Assembly: GCA_033060915.1 (NCBI GenBank)
Contig: CM065397.1
Span: 28,450,501-28,514,500 of the forward strand
Source of the DNA: Euryodendron excelsum
Lineage: Eukaryota > Streptophyta > Magnoliopsida > Ericales > Pentaphylacaceae
Length of the DNA: 64,000 nt
Direction: 5' to 3'
Position numbers and translations under genes: made by a program. Below the pieces are notes generated by a model. The model was not told the origin of the DNA and searched no databases. It saw only the letters and a program-made list of their open reading frames with translations. This document shows, in pieces, positions 22,901-35,183 of the stretch; positions within the stretch are counted from its first letter, which is position 1; every line of letters begins with the position of its first letter.

Positions 22901-25900
22901 AAATTTGATAACTCCCAAACCGAAAGTCCCGTGACCATTTCATCTATTTTCACACATCATCCGTGGCTAGATTGTACTATGTACCAAGTTTGGGGCCGTT
23001 CAGAGGCCGTTTGGGAATTTTGAGCTGTTAATGCATGAAACTTAAAACTTTATAACTTATGTTGTACTAAAACTGAAAAAATTTAATAACTCCAAAACCG
23101 TGATCATTTTGTCAGTTTTTACAAGTCACTTGTGCCTAGACTATGCTACGTACCAAGTTTGGGGCTGTTCGGACGCCGTTTGGGGATTTTGATCCGTTAA
23201 TCTCCAAAACTGAACACTTTAAAATTTAAGTTGTTCTAAAATTGAAAAAATTTGACAACCCCCAAACCGAGAGTCCCGTGACCATTCTGTCAGTTCCAAT
23301 ACGTCACCCGTGCCTAAACTGTGCTTCGTACCAAGTTTGGGGTCGTTTGGAGGCCATTTGGGGATTTTGTGCTGTCAATGTCTGAAACTTAACACTTGAT
23401 ACTTTTAATTGTTTTAAAATAGAAAAAATTTGATAACTCCCAAACCGAAAGTCCCGTGACCATTCTGTTAGTTCCCACACATCACATGTGCTAAGACTGT
23501 GCTACGTACCATGTTTGGGGCCGTTTGGGGATTTTGAGCCGTTAATGCCCGAAACATAACACTTTATAACTTAAGTTGTACTAAAAGTGAAAACATTTGG
23601 TAACTCTTAAACCAAAAATCTTGTGACCATTCCTTCAGTTTCCACACGTCACCCATGCCTAGACTGTGCTACGTTCTAAGGTTGGGGCCGCTCGGAGGCC
23701 ATTTGGGGATTTTGAGTTGTTAATCCCCGAAACCTAACACTTCATAATTTAAGTTGTTCTAAAACAGAAAAAATTTGATAGCTCCCAAACCGAGAGTCCC
23801 AGGTCAATTTTGTCAGTTCTCGTACGTCACTCGTAGCTAGACCGTACTACGTACCAAGTTTGAGGTCGTTCAGAGGCCGTTTCGGAATTTGGAGCCGTTA
23901 ATCTCCAAAACACAACACTTTATAACTTAAGTTGTTCTAAAACGGAAAAAATTTGATAACTCCCAAACCAAGAGTCCCGTGACCATTCTGTTAGTTCCCA
24001 CACGTCACCTGTGCCTAGACCGTGCTAAGTACCAAGTTTGGGGCCATTCAGAGGCCATTTGAGGATTTTGAGCCGTTAATCTCCGAAACTTAATACAATA
24101 TAACTTAAGTTGTTCTAAAATAGAAAAAAAAATTGATAACTTCCAAACCGAGAGTCCCGTGATCATTCCGTCAGCTCCCACACGTCATCTGTGTCTAGAC
24201 CGCGCTACATGTCAATTTTGGGGCCGTTCGGAGACCGTTTGGAGATTTTGAGCTGTTAATGCCCAAAACTTGACACTTTATAACTTAAGTTGTTTTAAAA
24301 TGGAAAAAATTTTATAACTCCCAAACCAAAAGTCCCGTGACCATTTCGTCAGTTCCTACGCATCACCCGTACCTAGACCGTGCTACATATCAAGTTTGAG
24401 GCCGTTCGGAGGCCGTTTTGGAATTATGAGCCGTTAATGCCCGAAACTTAACACTTTATAACTTAAGTTGTACTAAAAGTGAAAAAATTTGATAACTCTT
24501 AAATCGAGAGTCCCGTAACCATTCCGTCTATTTTCACACGTTACCCGTGAGTAGACCATGCAACGTACCAAAGTTGGGGCCATTCGGAGGCCGATTGGAA
24601 ATTTTGAGCCACTAATCCCCAAAACTTAACACTTTATAATTTAAGTTGTTCTAAAATAGGAAAAATTTGATAACTCCCAAACAAAGAGTCCCGTGACCAT
24701 TCTGTCAGTTTTCATACGTCAGCCGTGCCTAGACCGTGCTACACACTAAGTTTGTGGTCGTTCGGAGGCCGTTTTGGAATTTGGAGCCGTTAATTCCCGA
24801 AACATAACACTTTGTAATTTAAGTTGTTCTAAAACGAAAAAAATTTGATAACTCCCAAACTGAAAGTCCCGTGACCATTTTGTTAGTTTCCACACATCAC
24901 CCGTGCCTAGACCCTGCTGCGTACCAAGTTTGGGGCCGTTCGGAAGCCGTTTGGGGATTTTGAGCTGTTTATCCCCGAAACTTAACACTTTATAACTTAA
25001 ATTGTTCTAAAATAGAAACAATTTGACAACTCCAAAATCGAGAGTCTCGTGAACATTCCGTTAGCTCCCACATGTCACCCATGCCTAGACCGTATTTCGT
25101 ACCAAATTCGGGGCCGTTCGGAGGCCGTTTGGGGATTTTGAGCCGTTAATGTCCGAAACTTAACACTTTATAACTTAAGTTGTTTTAGAACGGAAAAAAT
25201 TTGATAACTACAAAACCAAGAGTCCCGTGATCATTCCGTATCTAGACTATGCTACGTACTATGTTTGGTGTCCCTCAGATGCCGTTTGGGGATTTGGAGT
25301 CGTTAATGACCGAAATATAACACTTTATAACTTAAGTTGTACTAAAAGAGAAAAAATTTGATAACTCTTAAACCGAGAGTCCCATGACCATTCTGCTAGT
25401 TCTCACACGTCACCTGTGTCTAGACCGTGCCACGTACCAAGTGTGGTCCCGCTCGGAGGCCGTTTGGAAATTTTGAGCCGTTAATTCCCAAAACTTAACA
25501 CAATATAACTGAAGTTGTTCTAAAATAGTAAAAATTTGACAACTCCCAAACCGAGAGTCCTGTGATCATTCCGTCAATTCCTACACATCATCCGTGCCTA
25601 GAGCGTCTTACTTACGAAGTTTGGGGCCGTTCGGAGGCCATTTGGGAATTTTGAGCCATTAATGCCCGGAACTTAACACTTCATAACTTAAGTTGTTTTA
25701 AAATTAAAAAAATTTGATAACTCCCAAATCGAAAGTCTGTTTACCATTCCGTCAGTTCCCACACATCATCGGTGCCTAGATCGTAATACACCCCAAGTTT
25801 GGAGCCGTTCGGAGGCTGTTTGGGGATTTTGAGCCGTTAATGCCCGAAACTTAACACTTTATAACTTAAGTTGTTCAAAAACGAAAAAAATTTGATAACT

Positions 25901-28900
25901 CCCAAACCGAAAGTCCCATGACCATTCCGTCAGTTCCCAAATGGTACCCTTGCTTAGACCATGCTACGTACCAAGTTTAGGGCAGTTCGGAGGCCGTTTG
26001 GGGATTCTGAGCTGTTAATGCCTGAAACTTAACAATTTATAACTTAAGTTGTTCTAAAACTGAAAAAATTTGATAACTCTCAAACCGAGAGTCCCGTGCT
26101 CATTCTGTCAGTTTTCACGCTCACCCGTGCCTAGATCTTTCTACGTACCAAAGTTGGGGCCATTCGGAGGCCGTTTGGAGATTTTGATCCGTTAATCTCC
26201 GAAACTTAACACTTTATAATTTAATTTGTTTTAAAATAGAAAAAATTTGATAACTCCAAAACAAAGAGTCCTGTGACCATTCTGTTATTTCCCACACATC
26301 ACTCGTGCCTAGATTGTGCTACGTACAAAGTTTGGGGTCGTTCAAAGGCCGTTTGAGATTTTGGAGCCGTTAATCCCTGAAACTTAACACTTTATAACTT
26401 AAGTTGTTCTAAAATGGAGAAAATTTGATAACTCCCAAACCGAGAGTCCTGTGACCATTCCGTTAATTCCCACACATCACCCGTGCCTAAACCGTATTAC
26501 ATACCAAGTTTGGGGCCGTTTGGAGGCTGTTTGGGGATTTTGAGTCGTTAATGCTTGAAACTTAACACTTTATAACTTAAGTTGTTCTAAAATGAAAAAA
26601 AGTTGATAACTCCCAAACCGAGAGTCTCGTGAGTGTTCCGTTAGTTCCCACATATCATCCCGTGCTTAGACTGTGCTATGTATCAAGTTTGGGGCCGTTC
26701 GGAGGCCGTTTGGAGATTTTGAGCCATTAATGCTCGAAACTTAACATTTTAAAACTTAAGTAGTTCTAAAACAGAAATAATTTGATCACTTCCAAACCAA
26801 AAGTCCCGTGACCATTTTGTCAATTCCCACACGTCACCCGTGCTACGTAGCAAGTTTGGGGATGCTCGGAGGCCGTTTGGAAATTTTGAGCAGTTAATGC
26901 ACGAAACTTAACACTTTGTAACATAAGTTGTTCAAAAATGAAAAAAATTTGATAACTCCCAAACTGAAAGTTCTGTGACCATTCCGTCAGTTTCTATACA
27001 TCACCCGTGCCTAGACTGTACTACGTACCAAGTTTGGAGCCGGTCGGAGGCCATTTGGGAATTTTGAGCTGTTAATGCCTGAAAGTTAACACTTTATAAC
27101 TTAAGTTGTTCTCAAACGGATATAATTTGATAACTTCAAAACCGAGAGTCCCACAACCATTCCGTCAGTTCTCACATGTCTCTCATGCGTAGACCGTGCT
27201 ACGTACCATGTTTGGGGCTGTTCGGAGGCCGTTTTGAGATTTTGAGCCCTAATCTCCGAAACTTAACACTTTATATATTAAGTTGTTTTAATACGAGAAA
27301 AGTTTGATAACTTCCAAAGCGAGAGTTCCGTGACTATTCCATCAATTCCCATATGTCACCCGTGCCTAGATCATGCTACGTACTAAGTTTGAGCCCGCTC
27401 GGAGGCCGTTTGAGAATTTTGAGTCGTCAATCCCCGAAACTTAACATTTTAAAAGTTTTTTTCTAAATTAGAAAAAATTTGATAACTCAAAAATCGAGAG
27501 TCCCGTGATCATTCTGTCAATTCTCGCACGTCATCCTTGCCTAGATCGTACTACGTACCAAGTTTGGGGCCAGTCGGAGGCCATATGGGGATTTTGAGCC
27601 GTTAATGCCCGAAAGTTAACACTTTATAACTTAAGTTGTTCTCAAATGGATATAATTTGATAAGTTCAAAACCGAGAGTCCCGCGACCATTCTGTCAGTT
27701 CCCACATGTCTCTCGTGCATAGACCATGCTACGTACCATGTTTGGGGTTGTTCGGAGGCTGTTTTGAGATTTTGAGCCCTAATCTCTGAAACTTAACACT
27801 TTATATATTAAATTGTTTTAATATGAGAAAAATTTGATAACTTCCAAGGCGAGAGTTTCGTGACCATTCCATCAATTCCCATATGTCACTCGTGCCTAGA
27901 TCGTGCTACGTACTAAGTTTGAGCCCGCTCGGAGGCCGTTTGAGAATTTTGAGCCGTCAATCCCCGAAACTTAACATTTTAAAACTTAAGTTGTTCTAAA
28001 TTAGAAAGAATTTGATAACTCACAAATCGAGAGTCCCGTGATCATTCTGTCAATTCCAGCACGTCATCCTTGCCTAGACCGTACTACGTACAAAGTTTAG
28101 GGCCGTTCGGAGGCCATTTGGGGATTTTGAGCCGTTAATGTCCGAAACCTAACATTTTATAAATTAAGTTGTTTTAAAATGAAAAAAATTTTATAACTCC
28201 CAAACCGAGAGTCACGTGACCATTCCGTCAGTTCTAACGCGTCATTCGTGCCTAGACCATGCTACGTACCGTTTAGGGCAGTTCGGAGGCCGTTTGGAAA
28301 TTTTGAACCGTTAATCCGCGAAACTTAACACTTTATAACTTAAGTTGCTTTAAAATAAAAACAATTTGATAACTTCCAAACCGAGATTCTCGTGATCATT
28401 CCGTCAGTTCCCACACGTCATCAGTGCCTAGACCGTGCTACGTACCAAGGTTAGGGCCGTTTGGAGTCCGTTTGGGAATTTTTAGCCATTAATCCCCAAA
28501 ACTTAACACTTTATAACTTAAGTTGTTCTAAAATAGCAAAAATTTGATAACACCCAAACCGAGAGTCCCCTGACCATTCCGCTAGCTCCCATACGTCACC
28601 CATGCCTAGACCGTGCTAAGTACTGAGTTTGGGGCTGTTTGGAGGCCGTTTGGAGATTTTGAGCTGTTAATGTCCGAAACTTAACATTTATAACTTAAGT
28701 TGTTTTAAAACGAAAAAAATTTGATAACTCCCAAACCAAAAGTGCCGTGACCATTCTCTCAGTTCCTACACATCACCCGTGCCTCGACCATGCTATGTAC
28801 CAAGTTTGGGGCCGTTCGGAGGCCGTTTTGGGATTTGAGCCGTTAATACTCGAAACTTAACACTTTATAACTTAAGTTGTACTTAAAGTGAAAAAATTTG

Positions 28901-31900
28901 ATAACTCTTAAACTGAGAGTCCCGTGACCATTCTTCCAGTTCCCACACGTCACCTGTGCCTAAACCGTGCTATGTATCAAGTTTGGTCCTGCTCGGAGGC
29001 CGTTTGGGGATTTTGAGCCGTTAATCCCCAAAACATAACACAATATAACTGAAGTTGTTCTAAAATAGTAAAAATTTGATAATTCCCAAACCAAGAGTCC
29101 CGTGATCATTCCGTCAGTTTCCACACGTCATTCGTGCCTAGACCATCCTACTTACGAAGTTTGGGGCTGTTCGAAAGCCGTTTGGAGATTTTGAGCCTTT
29201 AATGCCCAGAACTTAACACTTTATAACTTAAGTTGTTATAAAACAGAAAAAATTTGATAACTCCCAAACCGAAAGTCCATTTAGCATTCCGTCAGTTTTC
29301 ACACATCACCGGTGCTTAGACCGTAATTCGTACCAAGTTTGGAGCCGTACGGAGGCCGTTTGGAAATTTTGAGCCGTTAATGCCCGAAACTTAACACTTT
29401 ATAACTTAAGTTGTTCTAAAACGAAAAAAATTTGATAACTCCCAAACCAAGAGTCTCGTGAGTGTTCCGTCAATTCCCACACATCAACCGTACCTAAACC
29501 GTGCTACGTACCAAGTTTGGGGCCGTTCGGGGGCCGTTTGGGAATTTTGAGCCGTTAATGCCCGAAACTTAACACTTTATGACTTAAGTAGTTCTAAAAC
29601 TAAAAAAATTTGATAACTCCCAAACCGAGAGTCTCGTGTTCATTTCATTAAATTTCACGTGTCACCAATGCCTAGATCTTTCTACGTACCAAAGTTGGGG
29701 CCATTCGGAGGTGGTTTGGGGATTTTGAGCTCTTAATCCTAAAACTTAACACTTTATAATTTAATTTGCTCTAAAATAGAAAAAATTTGATAACTTCGAA
29801 ACCGAGACTCCTGTGACCATTCTGTCATTTCCCATACATCACTCGTGCCTAGACCGTGCTACGTATCAAGTTTGGGGTCGTTCAGAGGCCGTTTGGGAAT
29901 TTGGAGCCCTCAATCCTCGAAACTTAACACTCTATAACCTCAGTTGTTCTAAAATGGTGAAAATTCAATAACTCCCAAACCGAGAGTCTCATGACCATTC
30001 TGTTAGTTCCCACACATCACCCATGCCTAGACCGTACTTCGGTGGCCGTTTGGGGATTTTGAGCCGTTAATGCCCGAAACTTAACACTTTATAACTTAAG
30101 TTGTTCTAAAATGGAAAAAATTTGATAACTCCCAAACCGAGAGACTCGTGAGCATTCCGTCAGTTCTCACACATCATTCGTGCCTAGATCGTGCTACGTA
30201 CCAAGTTTGGGGCCATTCGGAGGCCGTTTGGGGATTTTGAATGGTTAATGCCCGAAACTTAACACCATAAAACTTAAGTAGTTCTAAAATAGAAATAATT
30301 TGATAACTCCCAAACCGAAAGTCCCGTGACCATTTTGTTAGTTCCCACACATCACCCGTGCTTAGATCGTGCTACGTAGCAAGTTTAGGGATGCTAGGAG
30401 GCCGTTTGGAAATTTTGAGCAGTTAATGCCCAAAACTTAACACTTTATAACTTAAGTTGTTCAAAAACGGAAAAAATTTGATAACTCCTAAAACGAAAGT
30501 CCAGTGACCATTCCATCAGTTTCCACACATCACCCGTGCCTAGACCGTGCTATGTACCAAGTTTGGGGCCGTTCGGAGGCCGTTTCTGGATTTGGAGCCG
30601 TTAATGCCCGAAACTTAACACTTTATAACTTAAGTTGTTCTTAAAAAGAAATAATTTGATAACTTCCAAACCGAGAGTCCCGCGATCATTCCGTCAGTTC
30701 CCACATGTCACCCGTGCGTAGACCGTGCTACTTAGCATGTTTGGGGCCGTTCGGAGGCCGTTTCGGGATTTTGAGCCCTAATCTCCGAAACTTAACACTT
30801 TATAACTTGTTTTAATACGAAAAAAATTTGATAACTTCCAAAGGGAGAGTTCCGTGACCATTCCATCAATTCCCATATGTCACCCGTGCCTAGATCATGC
30901 TACGTACTAAGTTTGAGCCCGCTCGGAGGCTGTATGAGAATTTTGAGCCGTCAATCCCTGAAACTTAACATTTTAAAACTTAAGTTGTTTTAAATTAGAA
31001 AAAAATTTGATAACTCACAAACCGAGAGTCTTGTGATCATTTTGTCGGTTCTCGCACGTCATCTGTGCTAGACCGTACTACGTACCAAGTTTGGGGTCGT
31101 TTGGAGATTTTAAACTGTTAACGCCCGAAACATAACACTTCATAACTTAAATTGTTCTAAAATGAAAATTTTTTTTATAACTCCCAAACCGAGAGTCCCG
31201 TAAACATTCCGTCTGTTTTGACACGTCACCCGTGCCTAGACCGTGCTACGTACCAAGTTTGGGGCAGTTCGGAGGCCGTTTGGGAATTTTGAGCCGTTAA
31301 TCTCCGAAACTTAACACTTTATAACTTAAGTTGCTTTAAATGAAAACAATTTGATAACTCCCAAACCGAGAGTCTCGTGACCATTTTGTCAGTTCCCACA
31401 CGACATCAGTGCCTAGACCGTGCTACGTACCAAGGTTGGGGCCGTTTGGGAATTTGTAGCTGTTAATTCCCAAAACTTAACATTTTATAACTTAAGTTGT
31501 TCTAAAATAGAAAAAATTTGATAACACCCAAACCGACAGTCCCGTGACCGTTCCCCTAGCTCCCACATGTCACCCGTGCCTAGACCGTGCTTCGTACCGA
31601 GTTTGGGGCCATTCGGAGGCCGTTTGGGAATTTGGAGCCGTTAATTCCCGAAACTTAAAACTTTATAACTTAAGTTGTTCTAAAACAGAAAAAATTTGAT
31701 AACTCCCAAATCGAGAGTCTTGTGACCATTCCGTCAGTTCCTACACGTCACCCATGCCTGGACGTGCTACGTACCAAGTTTGGGCTCGCTCGAAGGCCCT
31801 TTGGGGATTTTGAGTCGTTAACCTCCGAAACTTAACACTTTATAACTTAAGTTGTTTGAAAACGAAAAAAATTTGATAACTCCGAAATCGAGAGTCCCGT

Positions 31901-32405
31901 GAGCATTCCGTCAGATCCCACACGTCATCCGTGCCTAGACCGTGCTACGTACCAAGTTTGGGGCCGTTTGGAGACCGTTTGGGGATTTTGAGTTGTTAAT
32001 GCCCGAAACTTAATACTTTATAACTTAAGTTATTCTAAAACGAAAATTTTTTTATAACTCATAAACCGAGAGTCCTGTGACCATTCTTTCAGTTCCCACA
32101 CGTCACCCGTGCCTGGAACGTGCTACGTACCAAGTTTGGGGTCGTTCGGAGGCCGTTTGAGAATTTGGAGCTGTTAATCCCCAAAACTTAACACTTATAA
32201 CTTAAGTTGTTCTAAAAGAGAAACAATTTGGTAACTCCTAGATTGAAAGTTCCATGACCATTCCGTTAGTTCCCGCACATCATCGGTACCTAGACCGTGC
32301 TACGTACCAAGTTTGGGGCTTGTTCAGACGTCGTTTGAAAATTTTGAGCCGTTAATGTCCAAAACTTAACACTTTATAACTTAAGTTGTTCTAAAACGGA
32401 AAAAA
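19920..32405 (+). repeat. 178-bp satellite array, main part with higher-order structure
   Basis: About 70 monomers in one orientation. A typical monomer holds CCCAAACCGAGAGTCCCGTG, CACCCGTGCCTAGACC, GCTACGTACCAAGTTTGGGG, CGTTCGGAGGCCGTTTGG, TTTTGAGCCGTTAATGCCC and TTTATAACTTAAGTTGTTC. Monomers differ from each other noticeably, and several are shortened (near 23520, 25235, 26830, 30040, 31100 and 31440). Variant-rich monomers recur about 3.54 kb apart from about 25 kb onward. The size is within the range of plant centromeric satellites, but no centromere function can be read from sequence. Short frames inside it are chance. The right end is cut by the giant LTR. Confidence 0.93.
27030..28100 (+). 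repeat. Duplicated three-monomer block inside the satellite
   Basis: A run of three distinctive monomers occurs twice in succession, roughly 27030-27570 and 27570-28100. Shared rare variants include CTCAAACGGATATAATTTG / CTCAAATGGATATAATTTG, TTTATATATTAA, GAGCCCGCTCGGAGG and CATCCTTGCCTAGA. The related block at about 30570-31090 is single. Confidence 0.8.
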
Positions 32406-32519
32406 AATTAAAAACAGTGATCTAGGTTCAGAGGTTAATTACGTGTAGGGAAGACGCACTAAGCCATCACCCTTTACCACCTTTGTGGTACCTACATGTC
32501 TATTCACCCTAGGTTCACT

Positions 32520-34620
32520 CATTCGGAATATTTGATTAATAAATGTCCAAAACTATCCACTTTTGAAAAGAACTATGAAAAGAAGTTTGACATGATGCAT
32601 GATATGCAAGTGCAAGAATTTGATTTAATTTTTGAAAGTAAATTTGAAAAGACTTGATTTGATTTTGAAAATAGATTTGAAAAGAAGACTTTGAAGTTTG
32701 AAATAAAGTTTTAGAAATTAGAAATAGAGATTTGAAAATAGATTTTAGAATTAGAAACTTGAAATAGACCATAGAATTGGAAGTTTGAAAATAGTAATGG
32801 GATTAGAAACTTGAAAAAAAGTTATGACCGCACCCATGAGGATTGCCTACGTAACTCTTTTTGAGAATCAGGTCAGTCATAGTTCAGACAAGAGTCCAAT
32901 TGAAAATAGACATTTTTAAGTTTTGAAAAGTTTAATTTGAAAAGATTTGATTCGAAAAGAATTTGATTTGAAAAAGAGTTTGATTTAAACTCTGAATAAG
33001 AGACTTGAAATTGAACTTGAAATTGACTTTGATTTGAATAGAACTTAAAGATTTGAAACTGATTTTGATTTGAAAAGATTGAACTTGGACTTGATTTGGA
33101 AAGATTGAGGTTTTGAAAACATTTTGATAAAGATTAAAGTTGGAAAACCATCTTGGTTTAGAAAAGAGTTGAAACTTCCTAACTTTAGAGTTAGGGTTGA
33201 ACTAGGGTATAGATATCCTAGGGACCAAGCAACCTAAGATTAGAATATATAGTTGAATTAGGAAGGTTTGATTTAAACTTGAAAAGTTTGATTTTAGAAA
33301 GTTAGATTTAGGAAAGGTTCGAATTAGGAAAGTTGGATTTAAGAAAGGTTTGGAAAGAGATTTGATTTGATTTGAAAATACTTAACTTGGAATGATTTGG
33401 AAAGTTAGAGTTTAGGAAATACTAGATTTTAGAAACCTTTGAACTTTAGGAAAGTGTCAAAATAGAAAAGTTTCATTTTAAGAAAGCTTCATTTTGGAAA
33501 AGTTTTGGATTTGGAAAGATTTCAATTTTGGAAAGATTTGGAATTTGAAAAGTTTGAACTTAGGAAAGTTTGGAATAGGAAAGTTCCATTTTAGGAAAGT
33601 CTTGAATTTAGAAAGATGTGAATTTAGAAAATGTTTGAATTAAGAAAGACTTGATTTCTATTTCCTAAAGTAGAAGATTAGATATTATTTCCAAAAAGAG
33701 ATGATTTGATTTTATTTCTAAAATTGAATGATTTGATCTAATTTCCTAAATGAAAAAATTTGATCTAATTTGCTAATTTGAAAAATTGGATTTGACATGA
33801 AATTGGAAAGGTTAAGTTTTGAAAATCTAAGATTTGGAAACTTATGATTTTGATGAAAAAAGAGATTTTAGAAACCTAAGATTTGATTAAAAAATAGTTT
33901 TTTAGAAACTTTGATTTAAGCAAAAGTGAAAGTTATGTTTTTGGGAAAGAAAATTAGGGTTTCCTAACCATGGGATCTAAGGCTTGACTTAGACTCCAAG
34001 AAAAAGAGTTTTTGGAAAGTAGACCTTTTGAAGAAAGTTTCTAGGAAGAAGACTTGAATATAGTTTTTAGAAAGTGAATTTTTAAAGAGAACTTTTAGAA
34101 AGGAATTTGAAACGAGCTTTTTGAAAAATAGATTTTTGAAGGGAGTTTTTAGAAAGTGGATTTTTGGAGAGAACTTTTAGAAAGTATATTGAAATTTTTT
34201 TTTAAAAGGGGTATGAATGTGGACTTTTTGAAAACCTTTTACATGTCTCACTTTCTTAAAACGATTCTGACCATGAAGAGATTAGAACTATTCTAAGTTA
34301 GTGGTTTTGAAAATAACATGGATTTGAAATATGGACCCATTTGATTGCTTTGAGTATCACACTTTCTTAAAACAACCCTAACCATGGGATGACTAGAATC
34401 ATCTTAAGATTATGGTTTTGATGAAAAACAATTTAGGTTTTACATCCAAAATATGGATCTTAATGGTCACAATGAATACAACACTTTCCTAAAGCAACCC
34501 TAACTATGGAATGACTAGAATCACTCTAGGAGTATGACTTTGAAAACAAGATTTTGAATGCAAGTTTGAAAGATGATTTTGATGCAAACTTTGAAAATAA
34601 CTTTTTGAAATTTTTTTTGA
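32520..34620 (-). repeat. Low-complexity GAAA/TTTGAAAAG tract
   Basis: The plus strand is dominated by TTTGAAAAG, TTTGGAAAG and GATTTGA words, i.e. purine-rich with scattered T. It is the mirror of the pyrimidine-rich tract in the plus-strand copy at 51.2-53.45 kb. It corresponds to the transcribed (R/U5) part of the giant LTR. No fixed repeat period is visible. Confidence 0.8.
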
Positions 34621-35168
34621 GTAGATGGAAGAATATGATATACACAGTGCAAGTAGGGTCATGAACATACGAGGTTGGCTTCACCACATAATCAAGGGGG
34701 CCGAATCCACATGGTCTAAGGTTGTATTAGAAGAAAGCCCCCGACATGGTGGCTTTTAACCATTCTTCCTACACATGAATCGGGGAACCCTTGTTTTAAG
34801 CATGCAAGAAAGGTGAGAAGAAGATAGGGGATTAAAATAGAAGAAAATTCAAGTGGGTTAGGAGGAAGAAGAAAGGGGGGAAGTATATAAAATATAAAGA
34901 GAGAGCCTACCTTGTATTCTTCTTGTTTTCTTGCTTTATTTTGCTTGATCCTTGAGAGCCTCCAAGTTGCAGCACTTTGAGTCTTCAATGGAGGCTTTGG
35001 AGGCTTGTATATGAGTGTATAGATGTGTATAGATATTAGGGTTACGTGTATAGTGGCTAGGGTTTTAGGAAGCTAAAGAGAGCTAGGTTTTGAGAGACTT
35101 CGAGCTCTGTAATTCGAAAAGCAGAGTTTTTGGACTGAGTTTGCAGACCATTTTCACGCAGGGGGAGG

Positions 35169-35183
35169 CTCTATATTTATAGA
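35169..35183 (-). promoter_or_regulatory. TATA box of truncated giant LTR
   Basis: On the minus strand TCTATAAATATAGAG matches TTCTATAAATACAGAGCC of the complete copy at 50554-50570. Conservation of this word and of the palindromes just upstream suggests it is the LTR core promoter. Confidence 0.5.

Noticed and set aside
24746..24988. 80-codon minus-strand frame in the satellite
   Set aside because: Equivalent frames in neighbouring monomers are interrupted; it is chance in a tandem repeat.
17605..32405. CRISPR-like regular repeats
   Set aside because: The unit is a continuous 178-bp tandem monomer with no unique spacers, in a plant-type genome; it is satellite DNA.
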